Assembly: GCA_020633335.1 (NCBI GenBank)
Contig: JACKDU010000008.1
Span: forward strand, 248,001-312,000
DNA: 64,000 bases
Reading direction: 5' to 3'
Origin: Myxococcales bacterium
GTDB lineage: Bacteria > Myxococcota_A > Polyangia > Nannocystales > Nannocystaceae
Position 1 is the stretch's first letter; each line of letters opens with the position of its first letter. Below, piece by piece: positions 8,506 to 15,932 of this stretch. The translations under genes were made by a program, and so were the position numbers. The notes under the pieces were generated by a model. That model was given only the letters and a program-made list of their open reading frames with translations. It was not told the DNA's origin and searched no databases.

Positions 8506-9219
8506 CTAGCGGCGGCGGAGGCGCGAGAGGCCGCTGGCCGGGGCCGCGCGCGAGGCGTAGAGCAGGAAGCCGAGCGCGACGACCACCGCGATGGCGATCC
8601 AGAGGGTCCCCCAGAAGGTCGTCGGCAGGCCGGTGACCTCGGCGAGCATCGCCGCGTCGGAGCGCGCCTCCGGGCGATCGAGGACGTCGCTCTTGATGTC
8701 GAGGACCGCGTAGAGGCAGCTCGTCAGGCCGATGAGCCGGAGCAGGAGATCGCAGACCCGCTCCGACGCCTTGAGGCCGAGGAGGACCATCGCCAGGCCC
8801 GACGCGAGGCCGAAGCCGAAGCCGAAGGCGAGGAAGGGGCGGACGAAGATCACCGTGATCAACAGGAGGATCCCGCCGAGCGCGACCGCGAGGCCGCGAT
8901 CGAGGCGGGTGCGGGCGGCGAGCGTCAGGATCACCCCGCCCCAGACCAGCGAGCCGAGGTAGCCGGCGCTCAGCGTGAGCACCCGCGAGCCGCCGCGGGT
9001 CAGGCAGACGCCGCCCTCCTCGGCGACCACCTGGATCTCGACGACCTCGCCGCCGGTGAGGACCGCGACCGCGGCGTGGCTGAGCTCGTGGAAGAAGACC
9101 ACGAGGATCTTCAGGGGGTAGACCAGCGGGGTCTCCCAGAGCGCGCCGACCACGACCGCGAGGGCGATCAGGGCGGCGACGCTCTGCCACTCGACGTCAC
9201 GGAAGAGGCGGCCGATCAT
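8506..9219 (-). CDS. M50B-like family membrane metallopeptidase
   Basis: 237 residues with about six hydrophobic helices. Zinc-binding HELSH motif near residue 44 (VVFFHELSHAAVAVLTGG) and an aspartate-bearing distal segment, the signature of the peptidase M50B-like family of integral membrane proteins. Substrate unknown. ATG 9219 lies exactly 9 nt after TATACT. The gene is divergent from the radical SAM gene at 9341 with only 121 bp between starts. Confidence 0.75.
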   Translation of the reverse strand: MIGRLFRDVEWQSVAALIALAVVVGALWETPLVYPLKILVVFFHELSHAAVAVLTGGEVVEIQVVAEEGGVCLTRGGSRVLTLSAGYLGSLVWGGVILTLAARTRLDRGLAVALGGILLLITVIFVRPFLAFGFGFGLASGLAMVLLGLKASERVCDLLLRLIGLTSCLYAVLDIKSDVLDRPEARSDAAMLAEVTGLPTTFWGTLWIAIAVVVALGFLLYASRAAPASGLSRLRRR

Positions 9220-9228
9220 CGCCGGCCG

Positions 9229-9234
9229 AGTATA
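9229..9234 (-). promoter_or_regulatory. -10 box TATACT, leaderless type
   Basis: Near-consensus TATACT on the reverse strand, 9 nt before ATG 9219; the spacing puts the expected transcription start at the initiation codon. Confidence 0.6.
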
Positions 9235-9323
9235 GCGGCCAGCGGCGCCGCGGCCACCGGCGCGCGGCCGCGCAGGCCCGCCGCCGCCGCCCATTTCACG
9301 GGCGCCGGGGGCCACGCGCCGGC

Positions 9324-9329
9324 TATCCT
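9324..9329 (+). promoter_or_regulatory. -10 box TATCCT upstream of radical SAM gene
   Basis: TATCCT ends 11 nt before ATG 9341; no Shine-Dalgarno sequence in between. Confidence 0.5.
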
Positions 9330-9340
9330 GCGAGCGGCGC

Positions 9341-10525
9341 ATGGCCAACATCGGCTACATCCAGGTGGTCCGGCACTGCAACCACTTCTGCGGCTTCTGC
9401 TCGAACCCGACGACGCCCTACACCCACGACCTCGAGACGATGAAGGTGCTGGTCGACGACCTCGTCGCCCGCGGCTACTTCGGGGTGGTGATGACCGGCG
9501 GGGAGCCGACGCTCCACCCCGAGCTCCCGGAGATCGTCGCCTACGCGAGCGCCCGCGGCCTCCACGTCCGGATGATCACCAACGGCTGGCGCCTCGCCGA
9601 TCGCGGCTTCGCCCGCGAGCTCGCCGACGCCGGCCTGAGGCTGGTCCACGTCTCGATCTACTCGGTGCGGCCCGAGGTCGAGGCCCAGCTCCGCGGGGTC
9701 GAGGGGACCCTGGAGCGGGCCTTCGCCGCCCTCGACAACGCGGCCGAGGCCGGCGTCGAGGTCAACATCAACTCGGTGATAAGCCGCCTCAACGCCGATC
9801 ACCTCGACCAGAACATCCGCCACTTCATCCGCCACCACCCCCAGGTCCGCCACTTCGTGTGGAACAACCTCGACCCCTCGATGGGCCGGGCCGAGGTCAA
9901 CCAGGAGCGCTTCGTCCCCCGCCTCGCCGACTTCGAGCTCTCGCTCCACCGCGCGCTCCGCCTCCTCCACCGCTCCGGCCGCACCTTCCGGGTCGAGCGG
10001 GTGCCGCTCTGCTACATGACCGAGTTCGCCTGGGCGAGCACCGAGACCCGCAAGATCGTCAAGGGCGAGGAGCGGGTGGTCCACTTCCTCGACGACAAGC
10101 AGACCGTCCGCCAGACCGCCTGGGGGCACATCTACGCCGCTGGCTGCGAGCGCTGCTCCCTCCAGCCGATCTGCGGCGGCCTCTTCGACCGCGGCGGCGC
10201 CTACGACCCGGCCGAGCTCGCGCCGGTCTTCGTCGACATGGAGCCGATCGTCGCGGCGATCCTCGGCGACCCCGGCGATCCCTCCTTCACCGCGACCACC
10301 CTCGCCGCCTGGCGCGAGGACTTCGCCCGCCGGGGCGCGCCCGCGCGGGTCCCGGGCGAGCCCGAGGCGATGCGCGAGCCCGTGGTCCCGGTCGGTCGGA
10401 TCACCGAGCGCGGCCGCCGGCTCTTCGAAGCCAAGCGGCGGGCCGAGGCGGGCAAGGCCGAGCGGCTGGGGATCGAGCTCGAGCGGGGACCGACGGACGA
10501 GAGCGCGCAGGGCGGCGAGACCTGA
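9341..10525 (+). CDS. Radical SAM protein with SPASM-like C-terminal cysteines
   Basis: 394 residues. The radical SAM cluster cysteines are C13, C17 and C20 (CNHFCGFC), followed by the glycine-rich VMTGGEPTLHPEL strand and the strand VSIYSVRPEVE. A second cysteine set C269, C272 and C278 (CERCSLQPICGG) could hold part of an auxiliary Fe-S cluster. The C-terminal 90 residues are charged and helical. Substrate unknown. It is one of six radical SAM proteins in this window; it shares the overall plan but has SIYS where the HxG-type paralogues have SIHG or SLHG. The Rieske oxygenase gene lies 139 bp downstream behind its own regulatory region. Confidence 0.85.
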   Translation: MANIGYIQVVRHCNHFCGFCSNPTTPYTHDLETMKVLVDDLVARGYFGVVMTGGEPTLHPELPEIVAYASARGLHVRMITNGWRLADRGFARELADAGLRLVHVSIYSVRPEVEAQLRGVEGTLERAFAALDNAAEAGVEVNINSVISRLNADHLDQNIRHFIRHHPQVRHFVWNNLDPSMGRAEVNQERFVPRLADFELSLHRALRLLHRSGRTFRVERVPLCYMTEFAWASTETRKIVKGEERVVHFLDDKQTVRQTAWGHIYAAGCERCSLQPICGGLFDRGGAYDPAELAPVFVDMEPIVAAILGDPGDPSFTATTLAAWREDFARRGAPARVPGEPEAMREPVVPVGRITERGRRLFEAKRRAEAGKAERLGIELERGPTDESAQGGET

Positions 10526-10603
10526 GCCGCCGACGGCGCCGATCTCTGTGGCGTCGATCACGCCTTGTCACGCGCGTTCTGCTCACCCCCGAAATAACCG
10601 TGA

Positions 10604-10625
10604 TTTTCGCAGGGTCTTGCGAAAA
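10604..10625. promoter_or_regulatory. 22-bp palindromic operator candidate
   Basis: Perfect 8-bp inverted repeat TTTTCGCA-N6-TGCGAAAA in an A/T-rich island, about 30 bp upstream of the -10 box of the Rieske oxygenase gene. Size and symmetry suit a dimeric repressor site (for example TetR type); it lacks the T-run of a terminator. Confidence 0.6.
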
Positions 10626-10631
10626 CCGAAG

Positions 10632-10647
10632 TGTGGCCCATGTCACA
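10632..10647. promoter_or_regulatory. CRP/FNR-like site
   Basis: TGTGG-N6-TCACA matches the CRP consensus TGTGA-N6-TCACA at nine of ten positions. It sits immediately upstream of the -10 box at 10652, a position expected to repress rather than activate. An adenylyl cyclase is encoded in the same window, but a link is inference. Confidence 0.5.
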
Positions 10648-10651
10648 CGTG

Positions 10652-10657
10652 TATCTT
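10652..10657 (+). promoter_or_regulatory. -10 box TATCTT before TTG start
   Basis: TATCTT followed by 7 nt and TTG 10665; this supports the TTG as a leaderless start codon. Confidence 0.5.
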
Positions 10658-10664
10658 TCGGGTC

Positions 10665-11741
10665 TTGAAGACCATCACGCGACCGACCGAAGCCGTCCGC
10701 GAGGCGACCTACCCACCCCCCTACCCTGACGGCTGGTACCGGGTCAGCGCCGCCGATCAGCTCGCCCCGGGGGAGCTCCGCTACCTCGAGTGCCTGGGCA
10801 AGCAGTTCGTCCTCTACCGCAGCGAGGACGGGAAGTCGGTCCACGCGATGTCGGCCTTCTGCCCCCACCTCGGCGCCAACCTCCAGGGCGGCTGCGTCAA
10901 GGGCCAGCAGGTCGAGTGCCCCTTCCACCGCTGGCGCCTCGCCGCCGACGGCCGGGTCGCCCACATCCCCTACTCCGATCGCGTCCCCCACCGGGTCCGC
11001 CAGGAGACCTGGCCGATCCGCGAGCGCTACGGCCAGATCTTCATCTACCACCGCGGCGGCGGCCACGTCTCCTCGGCCGACGAGGCGCCCCCCTACGAGA
11101 TCCCGGCGATCCCCGAGGTCGACGCCGGGACGATGGTCTACCGCGGCCGCCACGACGCCGGGACGGTGCGCATGCACCTGATCGAGTTCGCCGAGAACAG
11201 CGTCGACTTCGCCCACTTCGCGCCGATCCACTCGGAGATGATGATCCCCTGGACCCGCTTCAAGGTCCCCTTCGTCGGCGTCCGCCACGACGCCGCCTGG
11301 GAGCCCGACCCCGAGCACCCGCACCTCGCCTACTTCCACAACAAGGCGATGGTCGAGATCCTCGGGCGGCCGATCGAGCGCAGCCGCGCGAACGCGACGA
11401 TCACCTTCATCGGCCCGGGCTCGGTCGTCACCTTCCGCTTCTCGATCCCCGACGTCGGCGAGATCGTGATGTTCCAGACCCACCTGCCGGTCGCCCCCCT
11501 CGAGCAGAAGGTCGACTTCCACTGGTTCGCCGATCGCAAGATCCCGCGCCTCCTGGTCTCCTACGTCGTCGGCAACTGGGTCTCGCAGTGGGCCAACGAC
11601 ATCGAGATCTGGGAGAGCAAGATCTACATGAACAAGCCGGCGCTGGCGAAGGGCGACGGCCCGGTCCACCGGATGCGCAAGTGGTTCCGCGGCTTCTACC
11701 CCGAGGCGCCCGAGGAGGAGCCCGCCGCCGCCGCGCCCTAG
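10665..11741 (+). CDS. Rieske non-heme iron oxygenase, KshA/cholesterol 7-desaturase (DAF-36)-like
   Basis: 358 residues. N-terminal Rieske domain with CPHLGANL (C-x-H) and CPFHRW (C-x2-H); C-terminal catalytic domain with the mononuclear-iron region ENSVDFAHFAPIH. The 'HLGANL' Rieske box and 'PPYEIPAIPE' segment are typical of the 3-ketosteroid 9alpha-hydroxylase oxygenase / Neverland-DAF-36 group that acts on sterols, and the bacterial sterol C-4 demethylation oxygenase SdmA is also a Rieske protein. Nannocystis is known to make sterols, so a sterol substrate is plausible but inferred. Start: no ATG or GTG fits; TTG 10665 lies 7 nt after TATCTT. A reductase partner is not adjacent. Confidence 0.85.
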   Translation: MKTITRPTEAVREATYPPPYPDGWYRVSAADQLAPGELRYLECLGKQFVLYRSEDGKSVHAMSAFCPHLGANLQGGCVKGQQVECPFHRWRLAADGRVAHIPYSDRVPHRVRQETWPIRERYGQIFIYHRGGGHVSSADEAPPYEIPAIPEVDAGTMVYRGRHDAGTVRMHLIEFAENSVDFAHFAPIHSEMMIPWTRFKVPFVGVRHDAAWEPDPEHPHLAYFHNKAMVEILGRPIERSRANATITFIGPGSVVTFRFSIPDVGEIVMFQTHLPVAPLEQKVDFHWFADRKIPRLLVSYVVGNWVSQWANDIEIWESKIYMNKPALAKGDGPVHRMRKWFRGFYPEAPEEEPAAAAP

Positions 11742-12448
11742 AAGGGCAGCGAGCCGGTGAAGGCGAGGACGTAGAGCGCCGCCGCCTGGAGCACCACGAT
11801 CTCGCCGATCTCGAGCGGCGCGTCGGTGACCGCCGCCGAGATCCCGGCGATCGGCCGGTAGCAGAAGATCAGGAGGACGATCCCCATGAGCGGCGCGGTC
11901 AGGAGGTCGAGGAGCGACCAGGGCTCGCTCAGGGCGGTCACCCGCGCCCCCTCGGTGACCGCGAGCGCCGCCAGGAGGACGCTCTCCTCGGCGAGGAAGG
12001 CCGCGACCCGGATGAAGAGGCGGAGGCGCGGCCGCGGCTTCGCGTCGTCGGCGACGCCGCCGGCGAGGAAGCCGGTGAGGAAGTAGAGGACGACGGTGTG
12101 GAAGAGGAGGTAGGCGATCACCATCACGATCGCCGGCCCCGGCGGGACCACCACGAGCCCGGCGCTGTCGAGCCAGACCAGGAGGAGGACGAGCGCGAGC
12201 GAGACGAAGAGCCCCTCGCCGATGAAGTAGGGGAGGCTCGGCGGCGCCGCGGCGATCACCCGGAGGGCGCCGGGCTCGCGGAGGAGGAGGACGCGGGCGA
12301 TCACGTAGGCGAGCCAGCCGCCGACGAAGACGAGCGCGACCCAGGGGGACTCGACCGGCAGGTGGGGGAAGACGAGCGCGAGGAGGAGCCCGAGCCCCGC
12401 CCGCAGGGAGATCCCGCGCGAGCGCACGATCTCGGCGGCGACGGTCAC
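11738..12448 (-). CDS. Polytopic membrane protein of unknown function
   Basis: 236 residues with about six transmembrane helices and no recognisable catalytic motif. GTG 12448 overlaps the stop of the upstream gene in a GTGA arrangement (4 bp), so it is translationally coupled to the 349-residue protein before it. Convergent with the Rieske oxygenase gene, overlapping its end by 4 bp. It probably belongs to the same reverse-strand unit as the HGS-repeat peptide and its radical SAM enzyme. Confidence 0.75.
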   Translation of the reverse strand: MTVAAEIVRSRGISLRAGLGLLLALVFPHLPVESPWVALVFVGGWLAYVIARVLLLREPGALRVIAAAPPSLPYFIGEGLFVSLALVLLLVWLDSAGLVVVPPGPAIVMVIAYLLFHTVVLYFLTGFLAGGVADDAKPRPRLRLFIRVAAFLAEESVLLAALAVTEGARVTALSEPWSLLDLLTAPLMGIVLLIFCYRPIAGISAAVTDAPLEIGEIVVLQAAALYVLAFTGSLPF

Positions 12449-13494
12449 CGCAGCCACCCCCGGCGCGGGCGCAGGCGGACCAGCTCCCAGCCCTCGGCGT
12501 CGCCGACCGCGAAGGTCTGGCGGTCGATCGCGATCACTCGATCGCAGCCGCCGGCGATCGGCGCGGAGGCGACGAAGCGGACCCGCTCCGCCTCGTCGGC
12601 GAAGACCATCAGGTGATCGTCGGCGGTACAGAGGGCGATGACCTCGCCCTTCGGATCGTCGCCGACCGCGACGATCGCGGCGCCCCCGGTGCCGGCCATC
12701 TTGCCGTAGGCCGGCCGGCAATCCTCCTCGTCGCTGCACTCGAGGATGTCGAGCATGAAGTCCAGGCCGTTCGTGTAGTAGAAGCGGCTGCGGAAGGGCG
12801 AGGCGGCGATCATGAAGAGGGTCGGCGCCGGGATCTCCTGGAGGATCCAGCCGCGGCGGTCGGCGACGAGGAGGCCGCTCCCCGGCCGGTGATCGTCGCC
12901 GGCGGCGGCGGGCCGGAGGAGCGCGAAGCCCGGGACCAGGAGCGCTGGCTCGATGAGCACCCGGCGCACACCCGCCCCCAATTTGGCGAGCCCCTCGTTG
13001 ATCAGCACCGCGTCGATCGCCCCATCGCCGTCGACCCAGAGCGTGTCATCGGGGAGCGGGCGTCGGCTGGGCGTGGCGGGCGGCGCCCAGCGGGCCTGGA
13101 AGAGGCCGTTGTCGCGGCGCTCGAGCCAGGTCCACGCGCCCGCCTGGCCGCCGACCTGCCGCGGCAGCCACTCGCCCTTGGTGGTCGCCAGCGCGAGCTG
13201 CTCGAGGCGCGAGCGGCCGTCGACGACCTCGTCGATCCGCCCCCAGTTGATGAGCCAGATCTCGCTCGGTCCGCCGTCCTTTCGGCTCAGCGAGGCGAGC
13301 GCGTGGCGGGCGTCGGCGAGCGGCGCGATGTCGACCAGGGTGTAGCCCTCGGGCGGCGTCAGCGGGACGCTCCGCTCGAGCTCGGCGACCGCCCCCGGCG
13401 CCTGGACGAACGCGAGGTGACCGACCACCACCAGGGCGTAGACCAGGAGGTGGAGCCAGGCGCGGCGGCTGAGCCGGAGGAAGGACGCGGCCAT
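12445..13494 (-). CDS. Membrane-anchored extracytoplasmic protein of unknown function
   Basis: 349 residues with one N-terminal transmembrane segment (residues 11-30, HLLVYALVVVGHLAFV) and a large beta-rich domain, possibly a propeller, containing one Cys pair (ECSDEEDC). No signal cleavage motif is evident, so it is probably anchored. Coupled to the downstream polytopic membrane gene by GTGA overlap. A TACGAT box lies 16 nt before ATG 13494, so it could have its own promoter, 80 bp after the radical SAM gene. Confidence 0.7.
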   Translation of the reverse strand: MAASFLRLSRRAWLHLLVYALVVVGHLAFVQAPGAVAELERSVPLTPPEGYTLVDIAPLADARHALASLSRKDGGPSEIWLINWGRIDEVVDGRSRLEQLALATTKGEWLPRQVGGQAGAWTWLERRDNGLFQARWAPPATPSRRPLPDDTLWVDGDGAIDAVLINEGLAKLGAGVRRVLIEPALLVPGFALLRPAAAGDDHRPGSGLLVADRRGWILQEIPAPTLFMIAASPFRSRFYYTNGLDFMLDILECSDEEDCRPAYGKMAGTGGAAIVAVGDDPKGEVIALCTADDHLMVFADEAERVRFVASAPIAGGCDRVIAIDRQTFAVGDAEGWELVRLRPRRGWLR

Positions 13495-13574
13495 GGCGAG
13501 CGAGGCCGCGATCGTAGCAGCGTGAGCCGCTCAACGGGCGCGCACATGCTGCCCGCCTGGCCCCCCCGCCCTGC

Positions 13575-14648
13575 TCAGGTGCGGACCGGCTCGAACTCGT
13601 CCCAGCCGTAGCGCCGGAGGTAATTCCCCCAGACGCCCTCGCAGACCCGGTCGTAGCGGCACTCCCGGCACTCCGGACGCTTGCGGCGCTCGGAGTCGTC
13701 GAGGTCGCCGCGGCGGATCTGGACGAGCTCGCCGGCGTCGCCCGCCCGCCGCTCGGCGGCCAGCTCCTCGCTGAGGAGCCCGCGGGCGGCCTCGGGCGGC
13801 GGCTCGAAGTGGACGTAGTCCTCGACGTAGCCCCGGTTGAAGTCGGGGAGCGCGGTCGTCGTGCAGAGCGGGATGTCGACCAGGAAGGCCATCACCTCGC
13901 GCTCGCGCTGGCCGGCCTCGGCGAGGAAGTCGCGGGCGACCGCGGCGATCTCGGCGTAGGTCGGGAAGAGCTGGTCGAAGTAGGTGTTCGCCCGCCCGTT
14001 CGCCTGCATCACGTTGAAGACCACCTGATCGACCCCGAGCCCGCGGAGGAAGCGGTAGATCTCCGCCATGTGCGGGAGGTTGCGCTTGGTCACCACCGTG
14101 CTGGTGTGGAGCGCGACCCCGTAGCGCTTGTAGCGGGCGATCATCTCGATCCCCGCGACCGTCTGGTCAAACGAACCTGGCGTTCGGGTCAGGCCCTCGT
14201 GGAGCTTGCGGGTGTGGCCGTGGATCGAGACGTAGACCCGGTTGAGGCCGGCGCCGAGGAGCGCCCGGGCGTACTTCTCGTAGCCGAGCGCCCGCCCGTT
14301 GGTCATCGTCGAGATGCAGCGGGCGCCGGCCGCCTTGGCCATCCGCACCCAATGGATCAGCCGGGGGTTGGTGGTCGGCTCGCCGGAGGTGAAGCACACC
14401 TCCTCGTAGTCGCTCTGCTGGCCGAGGATCCAGCGGACGGTCTCGTCGGTGGTCGCCGAGTTGGTGACGTAGCGACCGTCCCGGTCCTCCTCCATGCAGA
14501 AGATGCAATTGTTGTTGCAGACGGCGCCGGTGAGGATGTGGACCCGCTGCCCGCGCGAGGCGATCCGGGCCTCGATCGCCTCGGTAGCCGCGTCCGGCGG
14601 GTTCGCCTCCGCGAGGGCGTCCTGGGTCCGCTCCGCCGACGTCGCCAT
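13575..14648 (-). CDS. Radical SAM/SPASM-type protein next to HGS-repeat peptide
   Basis: 357 residues. Radical SAM cysteines C44, C48 and C51 (CNNNCIFC), FTSGEPTTNP glycine-rich strand, VYVSIHGHT strand, and C-terminal auxiliary cysteines C327, C330 and C336 (CRECRYDRVCEG). The gene begins 14 bp after the stop of a small peptide with eight His-Gly-Ser repeats, and both are on the same strand; peptide maturase is the natural inference. It takes the place HxsC occupies in His-Xaa-Ser systems, but its sequence does not look like typical HxsC, so I do not use that symbol. Overall size suits a peptide-modifying radical SAM enzyme. Confidence 0.85.
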   Translation of the reverse strand: MATSAERTQDALAEANPPDAATEAIEARIASRGQRVHILTGAVCNNNCIFCMEEDRDGRYVTNSATTDETVRWILGQQSDYEEVCFTSGEPTTNPRLIHWVRMAKAAGARCISTMTNGRALGYEKYARALLGAGLNRVYVSIHGHTRKLHEGLTRTPGSFDQTVAGIEMIARYKRYGVALHTSTVVTKRNLPHMAEIYRFLRGLGVDQVVFNVMQANGRANTYFDQLFPTYAEIAAVARDFLAEAGQREREVMAFLVDIPLCTTTALPDFNRGYVEDYVHFEPPPEAARGLLSEELAAERRAGDAGELVQIRRGDLDDSERRKRPECRECRYDRVCEGVWGNYLRRYGWDEFEPVRT

Positions 14649-14662
14649 CGAGCCCCCGGGCG

Positions 14663-14914
14663 CTACCAGGAGCCGTGCGAGCCGTGCGAGCCGTGCGAGC
14701 CGTGCGAGCCGTGCGAGCCGTGCGAGCCGTGCGAGCCGTGCGAGCAGTGGCCGGGATCGCCGGGCTTGGCGATCATCCCCTGGGTGAGGTTGGCGTTGTC
14801 GGCGTGCTTGGCCGCGCGCTCGACGATCTCACGCTGGTCCGCGTTGAGCAGGGCACCAGCGCGTCGCTCGATCTTGGGGAGGGCGGGCAGGTCGTCGTCG
14901 TCGTGGTTGCTCAT
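14663..14914 (-). CDS. Small peptide with C-terminal His-Gly-Ser repeats, candidate modified-peptide precursor
   Basis: 83 residues: acidic start MSNHDDDDLPALPKIE, a helical leader-like middle (about residues 15-45), then GDPGHCS followed by eight HGS triplets and a terminal Trp. The single Cys replaces Gly in the first triplet. His-Xaa-Ser repeat tails are the hallmark of HxsA-type substrates of radical SAM maturases, and hxsB/hxsD homologues occur 6-8 kb away on the same strand. ATG 14914 has a GAGGA sequence 5 nt upstream. The radical SAM gene follows directly. An HxsA-like precursor is a strong inference; no signal peptide is visible. Confidence 0.8.
   Translation of the reverse strand: MSNHDDDDLPALPKIERRAGALLNADQREIVERAAKHADNANLTQGMIAKPGDPGHCSHGSHGSHGSHGSHGSHGSHGSHGSW
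14672..14743 (-). repeat. Eight 9-bp tandem repeats encoding HGS
   Basis: Perfect array of gccgtgcga (forward strand) coding His-Gly-Ser on the reverse strand. All units use identical codons (CAC GGC TCG), so recent slippage or expansion is likely. Confidence 0.95.
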
Positions 14915-15326
14915 CGCGGTCCTCGGCCTTGGTACCCTATCACGGGCTGGCCGCCCCCGGGAACCGCGCCCCGCGACCTGGGATCGCTCCAGGACCGCGG
15001 CCCCACGGCCGGCCTGACCCCCTTCGCCCTCGGTGACCGGCCGGCCTGACCCCGGCCCCGGAGCTCCCCAGACGCGCGACACGAGCCGTCGGTCGGCCAG
15101 CCGCGCCGGCACCGGCCGGTCCCGGCCGCCTGCGGGCCCGCGGAGCGCTCCCCGGCGCGCCCGCGCCCGCGGGTGTGGACGCGCGCCGTGACATGTCTCT
15201 TCAGACAGGACAAGCCGGCGGGCTCGCGCGCCGGCGAGGGCGCGGCGCGCTCCCCGTCCGCGGCCATCGGCCGCGCCCCCGTCGCGGTGATTGCCCACGG
15301 GCGCGGACGCGCGCTACCCTCCGGCC
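14915..15326. other. 412-bp divergent intergenic region with direct repeats and a small palindrome
   Basis: Lies between the HGS peptide (start 14914, reverse) and the zinc-ribbon protein (start 15327, forward). It contains a 15-bp direct repeat GGCCGGCCTGACCCC at 15007-15021 and 15039-15053, and a palindrome TGTCT-CTTC-AGACA at 15194-15207. No credible coding region is visible. Confidence 0.6.
15315..15320 (+). promoter_or_regulatory. -10 box TACCCT, leaderless type
   Basis: TACCCT followed by 6 nt and GTG 15327; supports this GTG as start. Confidence 0.5.
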
Positions 15327-15932
15327 GTGATCGAGTGCACCTGGTGCGGCTCCGCCTATGAGAAACACCAGCTCCGCTGCGACAATTGCGGCGGACCCTT
15401 GCCGCCGCTGCCTGGCGCCAGCGCGGGCGAGCCCCCGCCGCCCGCGCCCCGGACGGTCCCGGCGCCCTTTGAGCGGCGGATCCGCTACACGTCCAACGCC
15501 TCGTTCATGGCCGGGGCGATCCTCGCCGGGGTCGGCGTGATCCAGGGGATCGCCTTCACCGGGATCGGCGCGGCGATCCACCTGAAGCCCTTCCTCTACA
15601 TCGGCCCCGGGATCTTCGTCCTCCTCGGCGGCCTCGGCCTCCTCTTCCTCCGCCACGCCCGCCGCAAGGCCGAGGGCACGCTCCGCGCCTTCCGCGAGGG
15701 CACCGCGGTCGTCGGTGAGATCGCCGAGGTCTACAGCGACACCTCGATCAAGGTGAACGGCCGCTCCCCCTGGGCGATCGTCTACAACTTCGCCGCCGGC
15801 GGCCGGACGGTCGAGGGCAAGGCCCAGAGCTGGGACGCGAGCGCCCAGGATCGCCGCCGCGGGCAGCCGGTCCACGTCCTCTACGTGGCGGCCGATCCCG
15901 CGCAGAACACCCTCTGGCCGCCGCTCAAGTGA
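15327..15932 (+). CDS. Zinc-ribbon membrane protein, DUF3592-like
   Basis: 201 residues. N-terminal zinc ribbon (CTWCGSAYE ... CDNCGGPL), Pro-rich linker, two transmembrane helices at about residues 55-115, and a C-terminal beta domain that reads like DUF3592 (GTAVVGEIAEVYSD ... VYNFAAGGRTVEGKA ... PVHVLYVAADP). Function unknown; such proteins are usually inner-membrane. GTG 15327 lies 6 nt after TACCCT. Its end overlaps the converging YhhN-family gene by 8 bp. Confidence 0.75.
   Translation: MIECTWCGSAYEKHQLRCDNCGGPLPPLPGASAGEPPPPAPRTVPAPFERRIRYTSNASFMAGAILAGVGVIQGIAFTGIGAAIHLKPFLYIGPGIFVLLGGLGLLFLRHARRKAEGTLRAFREGTAVVGEIAEVYSDTSIKVNGRSPWAIVYNFAAGGRTVEGKAQSWDASAQDRRRGQPVHVLYVAADPAQNTLWPPLK

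Noticed and set aside
10604..10625. Rho-independent terminator after the radical SAM gene
   Set aside because: The stem is A/T-rich at its ends with no T-run after it; symmetry and place fit an operator better.
13575..14648. Naming the radical SAM enzyme HxsC
   Set aside because: It fills the right place beside an HGS peptide, but conserved HxsC phrases I remember are absent, so only a general name was given.
14672..14743. Possible CRISPR-like or satellite repeat
   Set aside because: Units are 9 bp, perfect and contiguous without spacers, and code for HGS in a peptide.
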